Shown here: positions 1 to 3,893 of the stretch, one piece after another | Layout of the letters: every line of letters begins with the position of its first letter | Numbering within the stretch: the stretch's first letter is position 1 | From: Desulfohalobiaceae bacterium | GTDB taxonomy: Bacteria > Desulfobacterota > Desulfovibrionia > Desulfovibrionales > Desulfothermaceae | Direction: 5' to 3' | DNA length: 5,335 nucleotides | NCBI GenBank assembly: GCA_021737525.1 | Contig: JAIPDU010000130.1 | Span: 1 to 5,335 of the forward strand | Notes under the pieces: generated by a model | What the model was told of the DNA's origin: nothing | Database searches by the model: none | The model's input: only the letters and a program-made list of their open reading frames with translations | Program-made: the position numbers and the translations under genes

Positions 1-342
1 GGGGTCCACAAGAAGGATGTACTCGCCCTTGGGAAATTTGGCCGGGATCTGAATGAGATCGGCCTGCTCCTCGGAGGCGAGGGCGCAGAGAACGCCCGCC
101 CGTTGCATGCGGTGCACGATGATCCTGTGGGCAAACTCGTCCAGGCGCTGCACCGAGTCCCCCGTGGCATTGGTATCCCCGGTTTCCCCCAGGATATCCA
201 CCAGCCCGGCCTTATTCACCTCGCGGGAAATGATCTTGGCCGAAAAGATGAGCTCATTGAGCAGCCTGGTGAACTGCCCCGAGGCCATGGGGCTCTGCTT
301 CTGGTGCAAAAGCAGATGCTCCGTCACTGTTATCTGACGCAT
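1..342 (-). CDS. fbp: Fructose-1,6-bisphosphatase class I, N-terminal part (3' end cut by window edge)
   Basis: This gene encodes the cytoplasmic enzyme that removes the 1-phosphate from fructose 1,6-bisphosphate, the committed step of gluconeogenesis. Only the first 114 codons lie in the window; a class I enzyme is usually about 330 to 340 residues. The visible part begins MRQITVTEHLLLHQ, contains the helical AMP-site/N-terminal region (GQFTRLLNELIFSAK, residues 22-36), then GDSVQRLDEFA (61-71), the metal-binding acidic pair in ASEE (Glu91, Glu92), and ends at LVDP, the start of the family's metal-site motif DPLDGSS. The N-terminal wording resembles fbp from Desulfovibrio-type bacteria as I remember it; no search was run. 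The ATG at 340-342 is supported by a perfect AGGAGG five nt upstream. It lies 138 nt downstream of the lipoprotein gene on the same strand, so it could be cotranscribed or have its own promoter; I see no clear -35/-10 pair. The family call is secure. Confidence 0.93.
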   Translation of the reverse strand, partial: MRQITVTEHLLLHQKQSPMASGQFTRLLNELIFSAKIISREVNKAGLVDILGETGDTNATGDSVQRLDEFAHRIIVHRMQRAGVLCALASEEQADLIQIPAKFPKGEYILLVDP

Positions 343-347
343 AGGTT

Positions 348-353
348 CCTCCT
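348..353 (-). promoter_or_regulatory. Strong Shine-Dalgarno of fbp, with a duplicated flank
   Basis: AGGAGG on the minus strand, five nt before the fbp ATG, fixes the start codon. The site sits in the 9-nt sequence GCCACAGGA (350-358), which occurs again exactly 22 nt upstream (372-380), giving a second, weaker SD-like AGGAAG with no start codon at the right distance. The repeat is short and may be chance. Confidence 0.75.
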
Positions 354-436
354 GTGGCGATCTTGCGCTCTTCCTGTGGCAGATGCAGCTTCTTCCTTGC
401 GCTGAGGAGTTGCCATCTTTTTTCGATCTGGGGCTA

Positions 437-474
437 CCTGGCGGAAGCAAGGACTTCCTGAGCGCCCCGCCAGG
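437..474 (-). terminator. Stem-loop just after the lipoprotein stop codon (terminator or 3' stabiliser, weak)
   Basis: A perfect 8-bp inverted repeat CCTGGCGG (437-444) / CCGCCAGG (467-474) starts six nt after the lipoprotein stop codon. An alternative fold keeps the outer six pairs and stacks an inner GGAAG/CTTCC hairpin (443-447 with 454-458). No T-tract follows on the minus strand; the next bases are TAGCCCCAGATCG and then an A-run. A classical Rho-independent terminator is therefore not supported. A 3'-end stabilising hairpin or a leaky stop between the lipoprotein gene and fbp is possible. Confidence 0.3.
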
Positions 475-480
475 CCGGAG

Positions 481-1233
481 TCAGCTCTCCTGTTGGATCT
501 CCACGGCGTAGAAAAAGGGCTCCTGTCCTATATAACGAGCCATCCACTGAAAGACCCTGTCCTGGATACGGCATCTGCCCCAGCAATTGCTCTCCAACCG
601 CTGATCCCATTCCGCTTCAGCCAGATGCTTGCTTGCCCCGTCGTATTCACCCGCCCAGAGAACTTGCCCCTGGCTTACCGCGACAAGCTCATTACTGCGG
701 GAAGAGGATTCCATCAGGGAGGAGAAATCGAAGGCCAAGACAAGATAGCCCTTATGCCGGCCGCTGGAATACAAGGCCTTGAGCAGGACGGCGTCCCTAC
801 CGAAGCGGCTCTTGCCGTACATGGCGTGCAGATCCCTGTCTTCCCACTGGCCGGCCTTGCGCACGACCTCTTCCATGACCGGCAGCCATTCCTCCTTTTC
901 CGGCTGTCGCGCCCGAACCTCTCCCTCTGGGTTTATCACGGAGATCCCCGCAACCCAGGGGAACTCGGACAAAAGCCTTGCAAAGTTCGCGCCGTCTCCA
1001 TTTCCCGGCTCCAGGGTCCGAAAGGCCTGAATCATGGTTTGCAACCGAGTGTCCACCGGATAGACGATCCGGGCCACTCTCTGCTCGACAGGGTTGAGCT
1101 TGCTTCCTCCCTCCAGCTCGAGATTCTCGGACCAGACGAGATCCCCGGAAACCTCCTTCACCTCCTTGAATCCTCCGCATCCAGCGCTCACAAGACACAG
1201 CACGATCAGCACCAACGTTGTTCGAAGACCCAT
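481..1233 (-). CDS. Exported lipoprotein with probable Cache/PDC-like sensor fold
   Basis: This 250-residue protein begins with a lipoprotein signal: basic MGLR, a hydrophobic run (residues 5-15) and the lipobox VSAGC, so the mature protein would start at Cys19 and be lipid-anchored in the envelope. A long amphipathic helix follows (about 47-73). The segment WVAGISVINPEGEVRA (93-108) and the later GYLVLAFDFSSLM (162-174) match the strand pattern of extracytoplasmic Cache/PDC sensor domains, where a 'position, strand, D/N-x-x-G' turn and a final strand ending in D-h-S-x-L are usual. A second hairpin lies at 182-197, and Cys217/Cys221 could form a disulfide. There is no output domain (kinase, GGDEF or MCP), so any signalling would need a partner. 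The Cache assignment is by eye. The ATG at 1231-1233 has AAGGAAG upstream. The gene stands between a repeat-rich intergenic region and fbp. A long opposite-strand frame over it is a shadow. Existence of the gene is likely; function is uncertain. Confidence 0.8.
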   Translation of the reverse strand: MGLRTTLVLIVLCLVSAGCGGFKEVKEVSGDLVWSENLELEGGSKLNPVEQRVARIVYPVDTRLQTMIQAFRTLEPGNGDGANFARLLSEFPWVAGISVINPEGEVRARQPEKEEWLPVMEEVVRKAGQWEDRDLHAMYGKSRFGRDAVLLKALYSSGRHKGYLVLAFDFSSLMESSSRSNELVAVSQGQVLWAGEYDGASKHLAEAEWDQRLESNCWGRCRIQDRVFQWMARYIGQEPFFYAVEIQQES

Positions 1234-1300
1234 CTTCAGCTTCCTTTATCCGGCAATCCGTTTCCCTGTACGCACTCGACCGTCGTCCGCAAACCCGGCT

Positions 1301-1355
1301 CCGCCTGGATTCGCTTTTTTGTTGTATTTCAAAAAGTTAGCCCTATTTCATACAA
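1301..1355 (+). repeat. Intergenic direct repeat, copy A
   Basis: 55 nt that match 1612-1667 at 51 of 56 aligned positions (four mismatches, one gap). The first 20 nt, CCGCCTGGATTCGCTTTTTT, are identical, followed by TTGTATTTCAAAAA in both. Each copy also carries the dyad TTGTAT/ATACAA (here 1322-1327 and 1350-1355) with 22 nt between the arms. Copy A ends 67 nt upstream of the lipoprotein ATG, so the AT-rich part may overlap that gene's control region. Direction is arbitrary and given as the strand on which the T-run reads. Confidence 0.85.
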
Positions 1356-1404
1356 CCCTTATTCCCGGGCCGACCCGGGCACAACCAAGCATGAAAAGGT
1401 GCAG

Positions 1405-1440
1405 AGCGAAGGCAGGCGGGGCGCTTGAGCGCCGGTTTCA
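1405..1440 (-). repeat. Inverted partial copy of the intergenic repeat, copy B
   Basis: Read on the minus strand, these 36 nt share about 30 positions with 1591-1626 on the plus strand: the blocks TGAAACC, CTCAAGCG, CCCCGCCTG and TTCGCT occur in the same order and nearly the same spacing. The AT-rich right half of the repeat is missing. Copy B contains a perfect hairpin GGCGC-TCAA-GCGCC (1420-1433) that is damaged in copy C and absent in copy A, so B may be nearer the ancestral form of this end. With copy C it forms imperfect inverted ends of a 222-nt segment. Confidence 0.6.
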
Positions 1441-1471
1441 TCCCGGGTTTCACCTGACGGGGCCAGCAGCA

Positions 1472-1512
1472 CCTGCCCGAATACCAGGTCAACCAGATCT
1501 GTTCGAGGCAGG
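1472..1512. other. Hairpin-capable sequence inside the repeat-bounded segment
   Basis: CCTGCCCGA (1472-1480) can pair with TCGAGGCAGG (1503-1512), leaving one bulged A at 1506: nine pairs closing a 22-nt loop. A competing smaller hairpin pairs ACCTG (1471-1475) with CAGGT (1485-1489). No T-run follows on either strand, so it is not a terminator. It could be part of a structured RNA or a fold of a mobile element, or chance in GC-rich DNA. Confidence 0.3.
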
Positions 1513-1590
1513 ATTCTCGTTTGAGCTTGGGGTGGTTCATTACACCACAATGCTTGCTTATTGCGGTATGAACAAAGTGATGGTGCTATA

Positions 1591-1667
1591 TGAAACCCAG
1601 CTCAAGCGGCCCCGCCTGGATTCGCTTTTTTCTTGTATTTCAAAAATTTAGGCCCATTTTCATACAA
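1591..1667 (+). repeat. Intergenic repeat, copy C (fullest copy)
   Basis: This copy joins both parts of the repeat. The left part (1591-1626) matches copy B in inverted orientation, and the right part (1612-1667) matches copy A directly at 51 of 56 positions. The dyad TTGTAT (1633-1638) / ATACAA (1662-1667) is kept with 23 nt between arms, although the sequence between them has changed at several positions. It ends 10 nt from the T-tract of the operon terminator. The arrangement suggests a repeat unit with a GC-rich palindromic end and an AT-rich end. Confidence 0.8.
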
Positions 1668-1677
1668 AAAATGGACG

Positions 1678-1707
1678 AAAAGGAGAGGTGCCCCTGCGCA
1701 CCACCCC
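1678..1707 (-). terminator. Rho-independent terminator of the pil-linked operon
   Basis: On the minus strand, three nt after the TPR stop codon, GGGGTGGTGC (1698-1707) pairs with GCACCTCTCC (1682-1691) over ten positions with one T-T mismatch and one G-T pair. The loop is six nt (GCAGGG). TTTT follows directly (1678-1681), and a second run of six T lies a few nt further (1666-1671). Position, stem and T-tract all fit termination of the upstream genes. Confidence 0.65.
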
Positions 1708-1710
1708 GGT

Positions 1711-2550
1711 TTATCCCCTGTTTTCAAGCCTTTCGGCCAGCCTTTCCAAATTGTGGATCAATTCCGTCTCGCCGCGGTCAGAGGCTGCATCTTCCTCTCC
1801 CTCCTGCCTGTCCCCGGAGGACTCCTCTGGTTGTGCCTCCTCTGGCTCCACCTTATTGCCGGAAGTGGCCTCGAGCTGCTCCTTCACCCTGTCTATCCGC
1901 TCCTGCAGCTTCTCCCGCTCCCTGGCCGATGTGGCTGCTGCCTGCAATTCGGAGTAGATGTCCAGGGCCTGGGCGTAGTCACCCTGTGAAACAAGGATAT
2001 CCGCCATGGTCTTGGTCCGGTAGGGATCGCGCCCCTCGTCCTCGCCTTGCGTTGCGGCGTCCGCGGAGCCGGAGCACCCCATGCTCGCCGTTTCAGGGTC
2101 AGCTTCGGAGGGAGACCGGTCAATGTCCATGCTTTCCCCTGCACCTGGAAAATTCTGCAACCCGCGACGCAATACTTCGGCCCAATTCGGCGAGTGGTTC
2201 TGAAAGCAACGAGCCAAAAAGCGAAGTGCCACTGCTGCGTCGGTCTGGCCCTCGGGTTCCATGTTCTCCGCCCAGTGCTCCCAGAAGGCCGGGTATTTCC
2301 GCAGCACCGCGCTCACCATATGCAGCTGCTCCCGAGCTTCCTCCGTGCGTCCCTGTTCCCGGAGGGTCTCGTGCAAAAGCAGCCTGGCCTCGAAATGCTC
2401 CTGATATCTGCTCAGCCCCGACTCCAGGGTGGATATCGCTTTACCCGCCTCCCCGCGTTCCAGATAGAGTCGCGCCAGAGGCAGAAACAATCGCGATCCC
2501 GGATCCGCGGCCAGAAGTTCCTCGTAGAGCTTGATCTTGTCGTCCTGCAT
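1711..2550 (-). CDS. TPR-repeat protein with acidic low-complexity linkers
   Basis: This 279-residue protein has no signal peptide or membrane segment and is probably cytoplasmic. It has TPR-like helical hairpins: residues 4-18 (half repeat), 19-52 (LPLARLYLERGEAGKAISTLESGL), 53-87 (LHETLREQGRTEEAREQL), and a separate one at 175-206 (TMADILVSQGDYAQALDIYSEL). Residues 137-175 and 231-262 are low-complexity and acidic (many E, D, S, G). A charged helix at 207-230 may be a coiled coil, and a last short helix ends the chain. TPRs bind other proteins, so it is likely a scaffold or assembly factor; the partner is unknown. It is the last gene of the operon, 59 nt after the DivIC-like gene, and is followed by a terminator. 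The ATG at 2548-2550 has AAAGGA upstream. TPR proteins often accompany type IV pilus genes, but this one does not show PilF/PilW's signal sequence, so I give no symbol. Confidence 0.88.
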   Translation of the reverse strand: MQDDKIKLYEELLAADPGSRLFLPLARLYLERGEAGKAISTLESGLSRYQEHFEARLLLHETLREQGRTEEAREQLHMVSAVLRKYPAFWEHWAENMEPEGQTDAAVALRFLARCFQNHSPNWAEVLRRGLQNFPGAGESMDIDRSPSEADPETASMGCSGSADAATQGEDEGRDPYRTKTMADILVSQGDYAQALDIYSELQAAATSAREREKLQERIDRVKEQLEATSGNKVEPEEAQPEESSGDRQEGEEDAASDRGETELIHNLERLAERLENRG

Positions 2551-2562
2551 AGAGCATCCTTT

Positions 2563-2606
2563 GCCGGCCCATTCCCGTATCGCCCCGTCTCCGGGACCAG
2601 GCCGGC
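2563..2606 (-). promoter_or_regulatory. Intercistronic stem-loop next to the TPR ribosome-binding site
   Basis: Between the DivIC-like and TPR genes, GCCGGCC (2563-2569) and GGCCGGC (2600-2606) form a perfect 7-bp outer stem. Inside it, on the minus strand, GTCCCG-GAGA-CGGGGC (2582-2597) makes a six-pair hairpin closed by a GNRA-type tetraloop. The outer stem ends directly beside the AAAGGA Shine-Dalgarno of the TPR gene (2557-2562). No T-run follows, so it is not a terminator. It could tune translation or mRNA decay; this is inference from structure drawn by hand. Confidence 0.45.
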
Positions 2607-2609
2607 CGC

Positions 2610-2888
2610 CTAGGGGTCGAAGGGGATGTAGAGCACTTCCCCCTGCTCCACAAACCCCATCCTCGTCCGAACCACTTTGCCCTTATAGACCGTGCTGTTC
2701 TTGAGCAGGCGGATGCGCTGGCTCAAGCGCACATTCTCCGACTTGACCTCTTTCAGCTCCGAATGGAGCTCACCTCTGGTTTGGCGGATCTCGCGATACT
2801 GCTGCAGGGCCTTTCCCGGTCCGAGGATCTGATACAGCAGAACCAAATTGACTCCGATAAAGGCCCATATCAGGATGCGGCAAAGCAT
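2610..2888 (-). CDS. DivIC/FtsB-like septum formation initiator family protein
   Basis: A 92-residue single-pass membrane protein. The N-terminus MLCRILIWAFIGVNLVLLYQ is a transmembrane segment (about 3-22). A charged helix with heptad-like spacing (27-64, coiled coil) follows, and then the family's C-terminal signature in the form VVRTRMGFVEQGEVLY (72-87), comparable to the 'A-R-x-x-L-G-h-V-x-x-G-E' end of FtsB and DivIC. Length, topology and ending all fit. Family members bridge FtsL and FtsQ in the periplasmic part of the divisome, but distant paralogues have other partners. Its place in a pilus-retraction operon rather than beside eno or other division genes makes a non-division role possible, so I assign no symbol. 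The ATG lies three nt after the preceding stop codon, so translation is probably coupled; its own SD is weak (GGGGCGG). Confidence 0.82.
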   Translation of the reverse strand: MLCRILIWAFIGVNLVLLYQILGPGKALQQYREIRQTRGELHSELKEVKSENVRLSQRIRLLKNSTVYKGKVVRTRMGFVEQGEVLYIPFDP

Positions 2889-2891
2889 CGA

Positions 2892-3167
2892 CTAATACCG
2901 CCCCGTACACGCTCTATGCTCTGAGCTCCCGGATGCGAGCAGATCCCTGAACTCCGTGAGCAACATCTGGATGGCCCGCTCCAGGCGCAGCAGATCCCCT
3001 TCCTCGCAATTCACGGAGCACGTGCGGGCCATGCAGCTGCGCAGAAAGTGAAAATCGCGCTTGAACAGCTCGGCCCGTCCCGTCTCCTCCAAGCGGGGCT
3101 CCATCGCGCACACGGCTTCTAGGCAATGCCACAGCCTGAAGCGTCGACGCCGCTGCCTTTCGTCCAT
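2892..3167 (-). CDS. Small conserved-looking protein of unknown function with a Cys cluster
   Basis: I do not recognise this 91-residue protein. It has no signal peptide or membrane segment, starts very basic (MDERQRRRRFR) and is predicted by eye to be mostly helical. It has six cysteines: Cys15, Cys20, Cys45, Cys50, Cys54 and Cys87. The central group reads C-x4-C-x3-C (CMARTCSVNC, 45-54), and with Cys15/Cys20 (C-x4-C) could bind a metal or form disulfides, although it matches no standard zinc or iron-sulfur motif I know. The gene is supported by its setting: the ATG comes four nt after the stop codon of the zinc-ribbon gene, whose last codons supply the SD (GAGAGGTG), and its stop is three nt before the DivIC-like gene. 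This is translationally coupled spacing on both sides. Confidence 0.75.
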   Translation of the reverse strand: MDERQRRRRFRLWHCLEAVCAMEPRLEETGRAELFKRDFHFLRSCMARTCSVNCEEGDLLRLERAIQMLLTEFRDLLASGSSEHRACTGRY

Positions 3168-3171
3168 AGTC

Positions 3172-3810
3172 TCACACCTCTCCGCGGGCCACGAGCCAGG
3201 GGTGTATGAACTGCTGGAACTTACCCACGGCCCGGGTCAGCAATGCTCCGTATCTTTCCTTGTCCGCCCGGGACAGATAGACATTCACTCCCCTCAGAAA
3301 AGCCTGTTCCTTGTCCAGGCTCGGAGCACTGTCTCCCACGAGAATGCAGTTCATTTCGCGCCGGGTGTATCCCGGCTGGGAGTGCAGCTCCCGGAGCAGG
3401 GGAGCGTTGTCCTCCAGGTCCTCCACCACGAAAAGGGACAGCGGATTGGAATGGAATATCTGTATCGCCTCGCTAGCCGAGGATGTGGCGATCAGCCTGT
3501 ACCCCTGTCCCTCCAGCGGGGGGCGGACCGCCTCGAGCAGGTTATCGTCGGTAATCAGAAGCAGGCCGTTGTTCTCCTTCTCCGGACTCAGGCCCAGAAA
3601 CACCGCTCCTCCCCTGCTCTCAGAGTCCGTCGTCCCGGACTCCTGTGCCGGCTCCCGGCTCGCCTCGCCGTCCCGGGGCTGGCTCGCTGGGCGCTCCACG
3701 GCGATTCTGTTGCCGCAGGAAGGGCATTTGATCCGGAATCGCGAGGCATCCGGAAGCTTTTCCTCGGAGAGGGTGAATTCCCTTTGGCAACTGTCGCAGC
3801 TGATCCGCAT
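3172..3810 (-). CDS. MJ0042-type zinc-ribbon protein with a degenerate response-regulator receiver domain
   Basis: With the start chosen here the protein has 212 residues. It opens with a zinc ribbon, Cys5-x2-Cys8 and Cys29-x2-Cys32 (MRISCDSCQREF ... RIKCPSCG), matching the MJ0042 family found at the N-terminus of many deltaproteobacterial proteins. A variable Ser/Glu-rich linker follows (about 40-79). Residues 80-200 look like a CheY-type receiver: LLLITDDN (84-91, acidic pair Asp88-Asp89), SLFVVEDLED (125-134, where the phosphorylated Asp would fall), NCILVGDS (154-161) and GVNVYLSRADKERY (174-187, where the usual conserved Lys is not present). The missing Lys and shifted acidic residue suggest a pseudo-receiver working by protein contact rather than phosphorylation. 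There is no DNA-binding or enzyme domain. It follows pilU and overlaps control signals of the next gene. A TTG at 3888 would add 26 residues, but the ATG at 3810 has a strong SD and starts exactly at the zinc ribbon. Regulation of pilus retraction is inference. Confidence 0.83.
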   Translation of the reverse strand: MRISCDSCQREFTLSEEKLPDASRFRIKCPSCGNRIAVERPASQPRDGEASREPAQESGTTDSESRGGAVFLGLSPEKENNGLLLITDDNLLEAVRPPLEGQGYRLIATSSASEAIQIFHSNPLSLFVVEDLEDNAPLLRELHSQPGYTRREMNCILVGDSAPSLDKEQAFLRGVNVYLSRADKERYGALLTRAVGKFQQFIHPWLVARGEV

Positions 3811-3815
3811 CGCGA

Positions 3816-3823
3816 CCCCCTTT
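3816..3823 (-). promoter_or_regulatory. Shine-Dalgarno that decides the zinc-ribbon gene start
   Basis: AAAGGGGG on the minus strand lies five nt before the ATG at 3808-3810. It argues for this start over the in-frame TTG at 3886-3888, which has no SD and would sit only five nt after the pilU stop. The 83-nt gap left by this choice also holds a 7-bp inverted repeat, GCTTCTT (3868-3874) / AAGAAGC (3888-3894), overlapping the pilU stop codon. Confidence 0.65.
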
Positions 3824-3893
3824 TGCTCCACATCGGAAAACGGATGAATCGAACCCTGGATTCTCGCGCTTCTTCCTTTTCCCAACAAAGAAG

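Larger units (their letters stand above)
1234..1710. other. Repeat-rich intergenic region without a convincing gene
   Basis: These 477 nt separate the terminator of the pil-linked operon from the lipoprotein gene. They hold two direct copies and one inverted partial copy of a repeat, a tandem of ATGAAACC motifs on the minus strand (around 1434-1453), three CCCGGG sites (1364, 1374 and 1443, the first two forming a possible hairpin with a 4-nt loop), and a hairpin at 1472-1512. Small open frames exist on both strands but lack ribosome-binding sites, and their peptides mirror the repeats. The promoter of the lipoprotein gene should lie here, but no good sigma-70 or sigma-54 sequence is visible. 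Base composition switches sharply between GC-rich and T-rich blocks, unlike the flanking genes. Confidence 0.75.

Noticed and set aside
350..380. Nine-base direct repeat GCCACAGGA (minus strand) upstream of fbp as an operator
   Set aside because: Too short and it overlaps the SD; chance or a local duplication is enough to explain it.
1293..1320. Hairpin CCCGGC-TCC-GCCTGG followed by TTTTTT, like a plus-strand terminator
   Set aside because: The stem has a mismatch, the T-run is six nt away, and no plus-strand gene ends nearby; better explained as part of the repeat.
493..1428. Long plus-strand open frame (311 codons), longer than the lipoprotein frame beneath it
   Set aside because: The minus-strand frame has a lipoprotein signal, an SD and domain-like structure; the plus frame has no SD, odd composition and runs into the repeat region.
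1343..1540. Small minus-strand open frames in the intergenic region (63-65 codons)
   Set aside because: No SD, unusual Cys/Trp/Arg/Pro-rich composition, and most of the sequence is repeat copy B and neighbouring palindromes.
1590..2534. Plus-strand open frame of 314 codons starting inside repeat copy C
   Set aside because: Antisense to the TPR gene, very rich in Pro, Arg and Ser, and its first part only translates the repeat.
3841..3859. GGTTCGATTC on the minus strand, resembling a tRNA T-loop
   Set aside because: The flanking bases do not form a T-stem and no acceptor or anticodon arm can be built around it.
3811..3888. TTG-started 26-residue N-terminal extension of the zinc-ribbon protein
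   Set aside because: No SD at the TTG, while the ATG at 3810 has AAAGGGGG and begins exactly at the conserved domain.
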